64,000 bases of DNA from Rhodanobacter sp. A1T4 (GCF_014207185.1 NZ_JACHCP010000011.1:100310-164309); one strand, 5' to 3'; positions 17,560 through 27,085 are shown, counted from the stretch's first letter. A program made the numbers and translations. Notes: generated from the sequence alone by a model not told the origin.

Positions 17560-18030
17560 TTAGCGGTCCGGCGTGAAGCGGCGAAACTCCCCCGACCAGC
17601 GCATCCGCGGCGACCTAAAATCGGCCATCACATCATTCGACGAATGCGGACGAATCACGATTTCCCCGTCGACCAGTTCATCGCAAAAGCGTCCACCCTG
17701 AGGTGGCTCGATGGCATAACGGCTGATGTGCGGATCACCGTGTACAAGGTGGGCATGCAAGACACAGATATGAGGTCCATGCACCTGTGCAACCAAGCGA
17801 TGTGGCTCGAACCGGATTTCGGTGTAAACCCCATGGGGACTTCGGGCGTGGAGGACTCCATCAAAGAAAGGGGCCGGAGCAGTCGGCGCGCAAAGTACGC
17901 TGGCACTGATGCTCAAAAGCATGATGGAGACCCACGTTCTTGGCCGCTTCCATTTGGCAAGCGCACGGCCAGTGGGCCGGGTATATGCCGGGTCAGCGCG
18001 GACGACGGTGGAATCAGGCAGGGCATTCAT
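17560..18030 (-). CDS. putative exported protein of unknown function
   Basis: A frame of about 156 residues has a basic stretch (KWKRPRTW), then a hydrophobic core (VSIMLLSISASVLCA) resembling a signal peptide that ends near residue 50, and a mature part beginning APTAPAPFFDG. The mature part has alternating polar/hydrophobic residues (GVYTEIRFEPHRLVAQVHG). No family is recognised. A 222-codon frame on the opposite strand overlaps it, so coding on this strand is inferred from the signal-like N-terminus. The true start may be further in, since the N-region is unusually long. It could be the first gene of a unit with nothing following. Confidence 0.42.
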   Translation of the reverse strand: MNALPDSTVVRADPAYTRPTGRALAKWKRPRTWVSIMLLSISASVLCAPTAPAPFFDGVLHARSPHGVYTEIRFEPHRLVAQVHGPHICVLHAHLVHGDPHISRYAIEPPQGGRFCDELVDGEIVIRPHSSNDVMADFRSPRMRWSGEFRRFTPDR

Positions 18031-18142
18031 CGGGGCATCTCGAAAAACGGCTGGCAATTAGACCATTTGGCGGTCGCACGCGCTGAGATCTGGCCTGCAT
18101 TGTCGGGCGAGAACACCAAGCCGGAGAGGGAACTAACGAAGT

Positions 18143-18490
18143 CTACTGAACGGCGTTGAGATCATCGATGAGTGCCGGTGCCGCACCCACGAACGGATCG
18201 AACGGATGATCATGGCAATACTTGTCAACATATCGAGCTAGCGCAGCCAAGTTTGGAAATTGAGCGCCGTAGAGCTGCCGCTTCGGGTTGCGGGCGTTAT
18301 AGCCAGAAACGTAGCCTCTGATCCAGAAGAGGTAGGCCGCACGTAGGTCTATGTCCGTCGCCGAAGCCGCCCATGCACTGCACGAACTGTCTTCGAAGGC
18401 GAGCATGTGAGTGGGTGCATCTTGGGCGCACGCAGCGCCCGAAACGCAAATCAATAAGGCCGTCCCAAAAGTTTTGATCGACACCTTCAT
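18143..18490 (-). CDS. small periplasmic protein (HdeA/Rap1a-like pattern)
   Basis: This 115-residue protein has a clean signal peptide (KTFGTALLICVSGAACAQ, cleavage near 22). It has a helical mature chain with two cysteines (SSCSAWAAS near 37 and KYCHDHP near 93) and a conserved-looking core, AAYLFWIRGYVSGYN. The pattern of one disulphide and helices around WIxGY resembles the HdeA-like/Rap1a_Tai superfamily of small periplasmic chaperone or immunity proteins. Assignment is by pattern only. Single gene, 80 bp upstream of the putative exported protein on the same strand. Confidence 0.7.
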   Translation of the reverse strand: MKVSIKTFGTALLICVSGAACAQDAPTHMLAFEDSSCSAWAASATDIDLRAAYLFWIRGYVSGYNARNPKRQLYGAQFPNLAALARYVDKYCHDHPFDPFVGAAPALIDDLNAVQ

Positions 18491-18776
18491 TTACGCTGCC
18501 CTCAAAGTAAGAGCAGCCTATCAAATCATCCGCGCCAATCGCTTCCCTCAATTTGTCCGCCGCTCGCCTGGTCTACTCCAGCGCATTCGAAAATACTCCG
18601 CGAACGCCAATGGGGCCGTCGCCGATTTTTGGCGACGGGAAGCGATGGGCAGTGTGGCGCTACCGCGGCTAACCGCTCGCACTGTGAAGCGCGCGTGGTG
18701 GCCACGCGGAATTGGCTGCACGTCGCCCGCACGCGCATAACGAAATACTGGGCGCCACCTCGATGTGGAGCGCGTC

Positions 18777-18989
18777 ATGAATAAGCAAATCCAGCCCGAT
18801 GAAAACGGCAAAGACCGGCCGCCAGCGGGCGATGGAATTCCCGATGGCGAGGAGGCGCCTAGCAGGCCTGCAGGCGCACAGAGAGGCATCCCAGCACGAG
18901 ACATCGACAAGAAAAACGCCGACCATGAGAATAAGGACGGCGGAGTTAAGGAGGATGGACGCGGGCGGTTGACGCGCGACAAAGAATGA
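18777..18989 (+). CDS. small hydrophilic protein
   Basis: This 70-residue, strongly charged, Gly/Asp/Lys/Pro-rich chain (KDRPPAGDGIPDGEEAPSR; DKKNADHENKDGG) has no hydrophobic segment and is probably disordered. The GGAG six bases ahead of ATG 18777 is a good ribosome-binding site, so this start is preferred over 18765. It resembles short hydrophilin-like proteins of stress islands, but no family is recognised. It ends just before the convergent PdeM gene. Confidence 0.45.
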   Translation: MNKQIQPDENGKDRPPAGDGIPDGEEAPSRPAGAQRGIPARDIDKKNADHENKDGGVKEDGRGRLTRDKE

Positions 18990-19000
18990 AGCGTTAATGG

Positions 19001-19657
19001 TTAATCCATACGCATAGGCAATTCGATTAACCCGTCTGGCGTGATGGCCACGACCTTCTCGCCGGGTTCGACGGGGACCTGATGCAAACCGGTCAGCGCA
19101 CCGAAGGCGGGCAGAAGACCACAGCCGCGTCCGAATCGGAAAGCCGGCAGTCGATGACGTCGCCAACCATCCTTTATCGCGACACCCGGGTGCACGTGTC
19201 CGGCCAGCACGTAGCTGTCAGCAATACTGCACGGTGCGTGACGCAGGGTGAACGACTCGAGCTTTAACTGATGCTCAATGACGTCGAAGCCCAGTTCACA
19301 CGCATTGAAATGGCGGTCATGATTACCGGCGATCAAACTCATCTCAACCATTGCATGGCGTTGCCGCCATACATTGACCTGCCCGATCCACGCGGTATCC
19401 GCGGGTGTCACGCCATGAACCAAATCGCCGAGCACGATGAGGCGCGTTGGCTGGTAATGCGCGATTAGGGCATCCAGTCGTATCAGATCTGCCAATGTCT
19501 GACCGGTCGGCACTGCCATACCTGCGCGCCGCAGCACGGCGCCTTTACCGAAGTGTGTGTCGGCGACGAATAGAATTCGCTTGCGCGACCAAAATAATGC
19601 ACGTTGGCTGTGCAGTGTCAGCATTTCGCCGGCGATACGGATGCGTAGTTCATTCAT
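19001..19657 (-). CDS. pdeM: ligase-associated DNA damage response endonuclease PdeM
   Basis: This 218-residue calcineurin-like metallophosphoesterase carries the family metal-binding motifs in order: DTHFGKG (near 32), LGDLVHG (near 97), GNHDR (near 136) and GHVHPG (near 173). It is the last gene of the four-gene ligase-associated (LPD) repair operon, its start overlapping the helicase stop by four bases. The family acts with the Lhr-like helicase, exonuclease and ATP ligase on damaged DNA ends. Confidence 0.93.
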   Translation of the reverse strand: MNELRIRIAGEMLTLHSQRALFWSRKRILFVADTHFGKGAVLRRAGMAVPTGQTLADLIRLDALIAHYQPTRLIVLGDLVHGVTPADTAWIGQVNVWRQRHAMVEMSLIAGNHDRHFNACELGFDVIEHQLKLESFTLRHAPCSIADSYVLAGHVHPGVAIKDGWRRHRLPAFRFGRGCGLLPAFGALTGLHQVPVEPGEKVVAITPDGLIELPMRMD

Positions 19658-22098
19658 CGGCCAGCCGCCGCTTCGAGTGTAGTAGTCATGCGTTCAACGC
19701 GGCTTTTCCAGTCGTCCGCGTGCACGCCGCCGCGCAGGCGTTCCACCCACAGCGGAAACGACAGCGGCGTGAGTCGCGGCGGCTCGACGTAGAGAATCTT
19801 GCCGCGCGCGATACGGATCAGGCAGTCGCGCAGGCGCGGATAGTCAAGCTGCTGGTCGAGCACTTCGCGCTCGGCCTGCCAAAGCAGCGGATGCTCGGGA
19901 TCGTGCTGGCGCAGCACGTCGAACAGCAGGCCGCTGGACACCTGCAGCTGGCGCAGCGTCTTGTCCTGGCCGGGGTAGCCGTTGAACACGAGTCCAGCCA
20001 CGCGCGCCACTTCGCGAAACTGCCGCCGGGCCAGTTCGGTGAGGTTGATGCTGGCGCGGATATCACGGCGCAGGCCCCAAGGGTGCAGCAGCTGACGCAT
20101 GGTCTCGGCATCGAGCGCCGGCAGCTTGCGCGCGGTGATGGCGAGGCCGTAGTCGTTGACCGCGTAGCCGTAGTCCGCCTTGGCGATCTGCGCCAGCCGA
20201 TAGCCGAGTACGGCGGCGAGGCCTTCGTGTGCCAAGCGGCCGGCGAAGGGGTAGACGAAGAGATGCTCGCCGTCGCGCGTATGCGTGCGTTCGATCAGCA
20301 CCTCGTCGACGTCCGGCAGGCGCGACTGCGCACGCTGGATTGCCAGCAGCGGATGCAATGCGCGCATTTCGGCTTCGGGCGCGTCGGCGTCGGCCAAGGT
20401 GCGGCGCAGTTCGGTCGACAGTTCGTTGGACAATGGCATGCGCCCACCCATCCAGCGCGGCACCCCGCCCTGGCGATTCGAGGCCTGGCGCACGTAGGCA
20501 GTCATGTCGCGCACGCGCACCAGCTCCAAATGCTTGCCGGCAAACAGAAAGCGGTCGCCGGGGCGCAGCCGCGACACAAAGCTTTCCTCGACGGCACCGA
20601 GCCGCGCCCCTTTCATATAGCGCACCTGCAGGCTGCCGTCGGCGGTGATGGTGCCGATGGACAGCCGATGCAGCCGCGCCACTCGCTTGCTCTCGACGTA
20701 AAAATGGCCGTCCAAATCACACTGCAGCTTGTGATACTCGGGGTAACCGGCTAGCGCCGTGCCGCCGTGCTGCAGGTAAGCCAGCACGGCATCGAACTGC
20801 GCGCGCGGCAGTTGAGCATAGGCGCGCGTGGAGCGCACTTCGGTATACGCCTGGTCGGCGTGGAACCCGCCGCCCAGCGCGCGCGTCAGCATGTGCTGAG
20901 CGAGTACGTCGAGACAGCCGCGCAGCGGATGCCGCGGCTCCAGATGGTGGGCCGCCAGCGCACGCCGCGCGGCCGCGATCTCGGCCAGCTCCAGCAAGTG
21001 TGTGGGTACGCAGAGAATTTTCGACGACAGTCCCGGCGAATGGCCGCTGCGGCCGGCGCGCTGCAGCAGCCGCGCTACGCCTTTGGGGCTGCCGATCTGA
21101 ATCACCCGATCGACGCTGGAAAAATCCACGCCGAGGTCGAGGCTCGACGTCGCCACCACGCAGCGCAGCGTGCCCTGGCGCAAACCTTCCTCCACCGCAA
21201 AGCGCAGCTTGGGGTCGATCGAGCCGTGGTGCACGGCCAGCGTTTCCGGCGCTTCGGGCCACACCGCGGCCAGCGCTTCGTGCCACAGCTCGGCCTGCGA
21301 TCGGGTGTTGGCAAACACCAGCGCCGAGCGAACGTCGAGCACGGCGCGCAGCACACATGCCAGCTGCTTCAGTCCGAGATGGCCTGCCCATGGAAAGCGT
21401 TCGCCGGCATCGGGCAGGGCGGTCTGAATCTGGATTTTCTTGTTGTCACTGCCGCCGATCAGCACACCGTCGCCGGCCAGCGTCTGCATCGCTTCGTCGA
21501 GATTGCCTAGCGTCGCCGACAGGCCCCACACGCGCAGCTCGGGTTTCAGCCCGCGCAGGCGCGACAGGCCCAGCTGCAGCAGCGTGCCGCGCTTGTTGCC
21601 GATCAGCTCGTGCCATTCGTCCACCACCACGCCGCGAAGATGGCGAAAGCGCTCGGCGACATCGGGGTAGCTCAGCAGCAGGGCTAGACTTTCCGGGGTG
21701 GTCACCAGCAGCTCGCAGTCGCCGCGGCGCAGTCGCGCGCGCTCGGCGCTGCTGCTGTCGCCGGTGCGGCGAAGCACGCGCCACGGCAGCTCCATCGCTT
21801 CGACCGCGGTGGTCAGATGCTGTGCCGTATCCGTCGCAAGCGAGCGTAGCGGCGTGATCCACAGCAGCTGCAGGCCGCGTGCCGGATTCAGCACCGCGTC
21901 GATCAGTGGGCCGCCGACCGCAGCCAGCGTCTTGCCGGTGCCGGTGGGGGCGTGGATCAAACCGTTGCGGCCTTCCGCCCACGCCTTCCACGCCGCGCGC
22001 TGAAACGCCGCGGGCTTGCGATCGAGCGTGGCGAACCACGCGCGCAGGCGGGCTTCAGCCCGACGCCAGGCGGCGGAGGTCGTCGAGCTTGTCGGCAT
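19654..22098 (-). CDS. ligase-associated DEXH-box helicase (Lhr family)
   Basis: This 814-residue SF2 helicase has Walker A APTGTGKTLAA (near 52), motif II DEWH (VVDEWHEL near 165), and motif VI QRAGRSGH (near 345). An Lhr-type winged-helix and C-terminal domain follows (TRKLPALDAETMRQLLHPW region near 660). Length and the DEWH variant fit the ligase-associated helicase subgroup. The start overlaps the end of the ligase gene by 44 bp, consistent with coupling; an internal start is possible. It unwinds or translocates 3'-5' on DNA in the LPD repair set. Confidence 0.95.
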   Translation of the reverse strand: MPTSSTTSAAWRRAEARLRAWFATLDRKPAAFQRAAWKAWAEGRNGLIHAPTGTGKTLAAVGGPLIDAVLNPARGLQLLWITPLRSLATDTAQHLTTAVEAMELPWRVLRRTGDSSSAERARLRRGDCELLVTTPESLALLLSYPDVAERFRHLRGVVVDEWHELIGNKRGTLLQLGLSRLRGLKPELRVWGLSATLGNLDEAMQTLAGDGVLIGGSDNKKIQIQTALPDAGERFPWAGHLGLKQLACVLRAVLDVRSALVFANTRSQAELWHEALAAVWPEAPETLAVHHGSIDPKLRFAVEEGLRQGTLRCVVATSSLDLGVDFSSVDRVIQIGSPKGVARLLQRAGRSGHSPGLSSKILCVPTHLLELAEIAAARRALAAHHLEPRHPLRGCLDVLAQHMLTRALGGGFHADQAYTEVRSTRAYAQLPRAQFDAVLAYLQHGGTALAGYPEYHKLQCDLDGHFYVESKRVARLHRLSIGTITADGSLQVRYMKGARLGAVEESFVSRLRPGDRFLFAGKHLELVRVRDMTAYVRQASNRQGGVPRWMGGRMPLSNELSTELRRTLADADAPEAEMRALHPLLAIQRAQSRLPDVDEVLIERTHTRDGEHLFVYPFAGRLAHEGLAAVLGYRLAQIAKADYGYAVNDYGLAITARKLPALDAETMRQLLHPWGLRRDIRASINLTELARRQFREVARVAGLVFNGYPGQDKTLRQLQVSSGLLFDVLRQHDPEHPLLWQAEREVLDQQLDYPRLRDCLIRIARGKILYVEPPRLTPLSFPLWVERLRGGVHADDWKSRVERMTTTLEAAAGR

Positions 22099-23650
22099 CA
22101 GCTATGCCCTTGTCGGTGCGCCAGCGCAGGATGCGTGGAAAGCGCGTGGCCACGCCGGATTTGTGCCGGCTGGAAAGCTGCACGGCTTCGAACGCGAGCT
22201 CGAACACGTGGGTGGCTTCCACCGCGCGCACCGGACCGAAACGATCGGTGGTGTGCGCGCGAATCCAGCGGTCGAGCTGGCCGATCTCCTTGTCGTCGAG
22301 GCCCGAATAGGCCTTGGCCACCGGCACCAGCGTGTCGCCGTCCCATACGCCGAAGGTGTAATCGGTAAACAGGCCGGAGCGGCGGCCGTGGCCCGGCTGC
22401 GCGTACAGCAGCACGGCGTCGAGCGTGTACGGATCGACTTTCCACTTCCACCAGTCGCCGCGCTTGCGGCCCACGCGATACGGTGAGTCGAGCCGCTTCA
22501 GCATCAGGCCTTCGGTCTGGCGTTCGCGCGACTGCTGGCGCTCGACGGTAAGCGCGCTCCATGAGTCGGCGACCACGGGCGGCGACAGCATCAGCGCCTG
22601 ATCGAGGCCTTCGATCAGTGCGGCGAGCATGTCGCGGCGTTCGCGCAGCGGCCGTTCGCGCAGATCGCTGCCGTTGTACTCAAGCAGGTCATAGGCCATA
22701 AAACACACGGGTGCACTGGTGAGCAGCTTGGCGCCCGGTTTCAATTTGCCGATGCGTTTCTGCAGCGCGGTGAACGGGCGCGGCAAATTTTCTTCCGCAT
22801 CCCAGGCAAGGATTTCGCCGTCGATGACTCCGTCGGACTTCAGCGTTGCGACCGCCAGTTCGATTTCCGGGAAACGGCCGTCCAGACGCTCCTCGCCGCG
22901 CGACCACAGGCCGACGTGGCCATCACGGCGCATCAGCTGCGCGCGGATGCCGTCCCACTTCCATTCGGCCATCCATTCGGCCATGTCGCCGAGCGTTTCG
23001 ACTTCGTGCTCCAGCGGCGAGGCGAGAAAGAACGGGTAGGGGCGATCGGCCAGATGTTCGTCATCGCCGGCGGCGTGCGTCAACGCGGTCAGCGCATCGG
23101 CGGTGGGTTTCCACTGACCGCTCATGCGATGGGCAATCAGGTCGGTCGGCTGGCCCGACCACTGCGCAATCGACTGCACCACGAGACGATGCGATACGCC
23201 CACGCGCAGCGAGCCGGTGATCAGCTTGTTGAGCAGAAATACCTGCGCGGGACGCAGCGCGCGCCACCAGGCCTGCAGCTGCGCGACGCGATCGGCGCTC
23301 TCCAGTTTCGCCAGCGCTGGCAGCTGTTGTTCCATCCATGTCTGCAAGGGCTCATCAGCCAGCGAGCCGTCGCCTTCGGGCAGCATCAGCGCGATGGTCT
23401 CGGCGAGATCGCCGACCTGCTCATAGCTTTCGTCGATCAGCCAGTCGGCGTAGCCGGTGCTGGCGGCCAGCGCCTGACGCAGTTCGGTTGACGTGGCCAG
23501 CCGGCGCAGCTTGCCGCCGCCGAGCACGTACACCGCCCAGGCGGCGTCGCCCGCGGGGGCGTCGCGGAGGTAGCTGGCGATGGCCTCGCGCTTGGCCAGA
23601 GTGGAGGCGGTGCGATCAAGTTCGGCGTACAGCGCGGCGAAGCGGTGCAT
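22055..23650 (-). CDS. ATP-dependent DNA ligase (ligase-associated repair operon)
   Basis: This 531-residue protein has an N-terminal helical DNA-binding domain (1-200), an adenylation domain with the nucleotidyl-Lys motif KWDG (EWKWDGIRAQL, near 229) and motif III/IIIa (VIDGEILAWD near 286; VCFMAYDLLEYNG near 318). Motif IV/V are EGLMLKRLDSPYRVGRKRGDWWKWK near 385-410, and a C-terminal OB fold follows. It seals nicks with ATP and has no Ku/LigD partner nearby. It overlaps the exonuclease stop by one base, so the cluster is a compact operon. Confidence 0.95.
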   Translation of the reverse strand: MHRFAALYAELDRTASTLAKREAIASYLRDAPAGDAAWAVYVLGGGKLRRLATSTELRQALAASTGYADWLIDESYEQVGDLAETIALMLPEGDGSLADEPLQTWMEQQLPALAKLESADRVAQLQAWWRALRPAQVFLLNKLITGSLRVGVSHRLVVQSIAQWSGQPTDLIAHRMSGQWKPTADALTALTHAAGDDEHLADRPYPFFLASPLEHEVETLGDMAEWMAEWKWDGIRAQLMRRDGHVGLWSRGEERLDGRFPEIELAVATLKSDGVIDGEILAWDAEENLPRPFTALQKRIGKLKPGAKLLTSAPVCFMAYDLLEYNGSDLRERPLRERRDMLAALIEGLDQALMLSPPVVADSWSALTVERQQSRERQTEGLMLKRLDSPYRVGRKRGDWWKWKVDPYTLDAVLLYAQPGHGRRSGLFTDYTFGVWDGDTLVPVAKAYSGLDDKEIGQLDRWIRAHTTDRFGPVRAVEATHVFELAFEAVQLSSRHKSGVATRFPRILRWRTDKGIADADKLDDLRRLASG

Positions 23651-24657
23651 CAGCCGCCGCTCTCGTTATCCGTGCCGCGCAATACGCGCAGCGACTGCGC
23701 GTCGTGGCCGAGATCGCGCAGGTGGCGAATCAGCGTGTCGCCATCGCCGTGCGTGACGTAGATGCGGCTGGCGCGGCTGTCTTCAACGCTGCGGATCAGG
23801 CCGGGCCAGTCGGCGTGATCGGACACCACAAAGCCGCGATCGTAGCCGCGGCGCCGGCGGTTGCCGCGTATCTGCATCCACCCCGAGGCGAAGCCGGTGG
23901 AGGCTTTGCTGAAGCGCTTCATCCACGGTGAGCCGGCGGCCGAGGGCGGCGCCAGAATCAACTCACCGGCAAAGTCGCGGCCGCGTGCCGACTCGCTCGC
24001 CGGTTCGGTCGGCACCATCCGCACGCCGGCCTCACGATAACTTTCGACCAGCCGAAGCATCGCGCCGTGCAGATGCACCGTGTGCTCGGTGCGCAGGGCG
24101 AGCTCGGCCAGAATGCGCTGCGCTTTGCCCAGCGCGTAGCAGAACAGCACAGCTGGAATTTGTTTCTGCGCGCAGTCGTCCCACCACGCCAGTAGGTCGT
24201 CAATCACCTGCGTCATCGGCGGCCAGCGGTACACCGGCAAACCAAACGTGGACTCGGTGACAAAGACATCGCATGGCACCGATTCGAACGGCACGCAGGT
24301 AGGATCAGGATCGCGCTTGTAGTCGCCCGACACCACGACCACGCGCCCGCCGTAGGCCATGCGCACCTGCGCCGAACCCAGCACGTGCCCGGCCGGATGT
24401 AGTGAGACCTCGACCTCGCCCATGCGAAACGTTTCGCCATAGTCGTGCGCATCGATCAGCGCGTCCTGAACCAGCCGCTCGCGCATCAGGCCAATACCCG
24501 CCGACGCAACCTGATACCGACCGCTGCCCGAACGCGCATGATCCCCATGCGCGTGTGTCACTACGGCCTGCACCACCGGCAGCATCGGATCTATGAAGAA
24601 ATCGCCCGCCGGACAGTAAAGCCCTTCGGGTCGCGGCTGGAGCAAGGGATCGAACAT
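23650..24657 (-). CDS. ligase-associated DNA exonuclease (metallo-beta-lactamase/beta-CASP)
   Basis: This 335-residue SNM1-like nuclease has metal-binding motif 2 THAHGDHA (near 35), HPAGHVLGS (near 88), and SGDYKRDPDP (near 110). Next come VTESTFGLPVYRWPP (near 130), SDHADWPG (near 277) and the C-terminal THGDGD (near 301). It is the first gene of the repair operon; a 61-bp gap separates it from the AI-2E permease upstream on the same strand, so read-through is possible. The family processes DNA ends before ligation. Confidence 0.94.
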   Translation of the reverse strand: MFDPLLQPRPEGLYCPAGDFFIDPMLPVVQAVVTHAHGDHARSGSGRYQVASAGIGLMRERLVQDALIDAHDYGETFRMGEVEVSLHPAGHVLGSAQVRMAYGGRVVVVSGDYKRDPDPTCVPFESVPCDVFVTESTFGLPVYRWPPMTQVIDDLLAWWDDCAQKQIPAVLFCYALGKAQRILAELALRTEHTVHLHGAMLRLVESYREAGVRMVPTEPASESARGRDFAGELILAPPSAAGSPWMKRFSKASTGFASGWMQIRGNRRRRGYDRGFVVSDHADWPGLIRSVEDSRASRIYVTHGDGDTLIRHLRDLGHDAQSLRVLRGTDNESGG

Positions 24658-24718
24658 CTACCCAAATTTTGGGTTGGCGCAGGTGAATAGGACGTGCGGA
24701 TTATTCTTGTCTGAGGCT

Positions 24719-25921
24719 CTAAGGCTTCAGAGAACGTTTTTCGCCTTCGAGAAAATGTCCAAGTGCCGCCAGCGGTCGAATGCGATCACACACAATTTTG
24801 GTGACGGCCAGCATCGGCACCGCCAAAATTGCCCCGGGCACGCCCCACATCCAATCCCAGAAAAGCAGCGCGACGATAACTAATACCGGGTTAAGCGTGA
24901 ATCGCCGCGCCAGGAGCATTGGTGTAATCGTTTCCCCTTCGATCAAGTGGATCCCGACATACAGAGCCATCGGCATGAAGGCTTTCCAGAGAGGATCCAA
25001 GCTCAGCATGCCAGCGCCCAAAAAGATGACCATGCCCGTCAACGGCCCGAGGATGGGCACATAATTCAGAAGAAAAGCCACCGCTCCCCAAAGGAGTGGG
25101 TTTTCGAGACCCAAGGCCCACATGACCAAGCCTGTGGTGATGCCTACCAAGGCATTCATTACAGTGACAGTGACCAGATACGAGGAGATGTCCATCTCTA
25201 CTTGCTGAGAGATGTCGATGACTTGCCGCTTGTCACCGAACCTTGGCATCACTTCGACGAGGCGTCGTAGGAAGGTATCGCCAGAATTGAGGAAAAAGAA
25301 AAGCACAAGAAACGTTGTAAGGAACTCGGACGCAAACGTATGCAAACCATCCAGAATCACGGCTTCCACCCCATTCGCCGCGTCAGGAGTTGGAGCTGCG
25401 CCAGGCATTGTCGAAGCGGAAGCGACGGCGGCCCCTGATGCCCCTGCCCCTGATGCGGGGCCCGTCGCAACCATGCTCGTAGCGTGGCTCAACATCTTAT
25501 TTAACGCGCTTAACGGTGAACTGATCACTTGCACGCGCTGCTCTAGCCGCGGGAGACCATCAGGAAGGCGTTTGGCCCAATCTGACGCCGGCCCGCTGAG
25601 CATTTCGCCAAAACCAGCAATCAATGCGAAAAGCAAAATAATCACTGTCAACGATGCGATGACGCGAGGAATGCGCACCCGTTCAAAGGCTCGCATGATG
25701 GGTTGCAGTAGAAGTTTCAGGATGAATGCCAAGACGATCGGTAAAACCACTTCTTTCGCTACGTATGCCGCGGCCAGCAACGCGAGCAAAAACAGGCCAC
25801 CTTGAAAAACCACTTTGGGGTCTTGCGGCAAAGGCATCTCCCTACCGTCAGCCTCTGATGTGATTTCAGTCGCAGGCGGCTCCTCTTCGCCCAGCCCATC
25901 CGCCCCTTCAATCGTCTGCAT
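24719..25921 (-). CDS. AI-2E family transporter (putative permease)
   Basis: A protein of about 400 residues with roughly eight hydrophobic helices in the AI-2E/YdiK arrangement: two near 45-95, a long amphipathic periplasmic part with a Gly/Ala/Ser-rich low-complexity loop (about 165-190), then helices from 205 on. The family-typical LLNYVPILGPLTG (near 285) and 'MLLARRFTLNPVLVIVALLFW' (near 340) are present. I chose ATG 25921 because GGGGA lies 8 bases upstream; an in-frame start at 25945 exists. Substrates of this family vary (AI-2, Na+/H+, others) and are not deducible here. Confidence 0.9.
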   Translation of the reverse strand: MQTIEGADGLGEEEPPATEITSEADGREMPLPQDPKVVFQGGLFLLALLAAAYVAKEVVLPIVLAFILKLLLQPIMRAFERVRIPRVIASLTVIILLFALIAGFGEMLSGPASDWAKRLPDGLPRLEQRVQVISSPLSALNKMLSHATSMVATGPASGAGASGAAVASASTMPGAAPTPDAANGVEAVILDGLHTFASEFLTTFLVLFFFLNSGDTFLRRLVEVMPRFGDKRQVIDISQQVEMDISSYLVTVTVMNALVGITTGLVMWALGLENPLLWGAVAFLLNYVPILGPLTGMVIFLGAGMLSLDPLWKAFMPMALYVGIHLIEGETITPMLLARRFTLNPVLVIVALLFWDWMWGVPGAILAVPMLAVTKIVCDRIRPLAALGHFLEGEKRSLKP

Positions 25922-25945
25922 GCGGTATCCCCTGATTGAAATCAA

Positions 25946-26267
25946 CTCGGCGAGCGAATCGCCGGTTGAGCGTCAACGCCTCTGTGCACCGGCAGGATTT
26001 GACTCGTCCGTGAGTGAACCGCGCGTCACTAGTTAGTATGGCGGGGAGCTATCGTGTGTCCGCTGACAAGTGTTCAAGCATCCAAGGCTTGCCGGGACAC
26101 CACGCCTTCATTCAGAAACCCTTTGGCATTGGAGTGCTGTTGGAACATTTCGATAACGCATTTGTTCGACTGCACGAAAGCCAGACATAGAGACGACGGG
26201 TTCTCTTCATCGAGCGTTGATCTATCAGGCGACTATGCTTCGCTCCCGTCGATGGAGCACATATGCC
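25946..26267. other. non-coding stretch
   Basis: About 320 bp between the leftward permease gene and a small rightward gene. No gene, RNA or repeat was convincing; promoters for both directions are expected. Confidence 0.45.
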
Positions 26268-26495
26268 ATGGCTGCAACACACGAAGAATTACAAAAACTA
26301 TTGACGGGTCTGGAAGCCGATGTGCCATGGCTGATGAAAGCCTATCCGGATCCGTGCGATTTCGTTGACGCCTTTGCAGATCAAGCTGACCTCATCACGG
26401 ATAACCTTGTGGGCGCCGAGGAGAACGTATGGGTATTGACCGAAATAAGCCGGATTTTGACGAAGTTTGGCTATGTCGATGACTTAGCGGCCTGA
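26268..26495 (+). CDS. small acidic protein of unknown function
   Basis: This 75-residue soluble, acidic protein (THEELQKLLTGLEADVPWL, later DAFADQADLITDNLVGAE) is helical in pattern and ends with VDDLAA. The in-frame ATG at 26268 gives a sensible N-terminus; the frame extends to 26217. A 13-codon frame starting at ATG 26263 overlaps the start out of frame. No family is recognised. Confidence 0.6.
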   Translation: MAATHEELQKLLTGLEADVPWLMKAYPDPCDFVDAFADQADLITDNLVGAEENVWVLTEISRILTKFGYVDDLAA

Positions 26496-26586
26496 ACAGG
26501 ATGCCCAGCTGCCCCAGCTCTAAAGTCAAAGTACAAATGATCGGACAAGTTTTGAGCTTGCCCAATTTGGGACTATTAAGGACCAG

Positions 26587-26964
26587 GTGAACAAAATGCA
26601 AAAGATCACAGCATTAGTATTACTCGCACTTTGCACAGCCGGCTGCGTCACCACCGGCACAAAGGCAGACCCGAACGCAGTTGCTGGTTTTCAGCCTGGT
26701 GTGACAACTCTCGATCAGGTCGAAGCGCGTCTAGGCCGGCCATACAGCGTCTCAAGAACCGCCGATGCGTCGACTATCGTTGCCTACAGCTTCGCAAACG
26801 ACCAAGCCGGCGGTTCAAACCACAGAACGTTCATTAGTGCGTTTGCGGACGACACTGGTGGGAATAAGGATATGGTTGTTCTGAATTTTGACAAGGGATC
26901 GAAGTTCGTCAGCTCTACCTTGACGCAATCGACAGCGTCAGCTGGATTGTTCAGCCAGAAATAA
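26587..26964 (+). CDS. BamE/OmlA-like small lipoprotein
   Basis: This 125-residue protein has a lipobox (LCTAGC, Cys about 20). The mature part resembles SmpA/OmlA/BamE-type folds: FQPGVTTLDQVEARLGRPYS is the characteristic 'G.T...V...LG.P' helix, followed by beta strands (IVAYSFAND, MVVLNFD). It may be a BamE paralogue or an unrelated lipoprotein of the same superfamily. The start is GTG 26587 (AAGGA four bases upstream) or ATG 26596. Confidence 0.8.
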   Translation: MNKMQKITALVLLALCTAGCVTTGTKADPNAVAGFQPGVTTLDQVEARLGRPYSVSRTADASTIVAYSFANDQAGGSNHRTFISAFADDTGGNKDMVVLNFDKGSKFVSSTLTQSTASAGLFSQK

Positions 26965-27085
26965 AGCAATGCGTAAGCGCACAGCCAAGGCGGCCTTGCG
27001 AGCCGACAAACTGATCGGGTGGGTCGAGAACACCGAGTCTTAAATTGAAAATGCCATCGCAAAGCCGTTGATCCACGGAACTTCG

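Noticed and set aside
17491..18159. 222-codon plus-strand frame
   Set aside because: It is longer than the opposite frame but has a random-like composition and no signal or domain, whereas the minus strand shows a signal-peptide-like segment.
18616..18634. GTCGCC/GGCGAC hairpin as a terminator
   Set aside because: No T-run follows on either strand and no gene ends beside it.
20767..21857. Plus-strand frames within the helicase gene
   Set aside because: Arg/Ala/Gln-rich antisense of the well-supported Lhr-like helicase.
26970..27044. 24-codon frame starting ATGCGTAAGCGC behind the BamE-like lipoprotein gene
   Set aside because: Too short, no clear ribosome-binding site and no recognisable motif.
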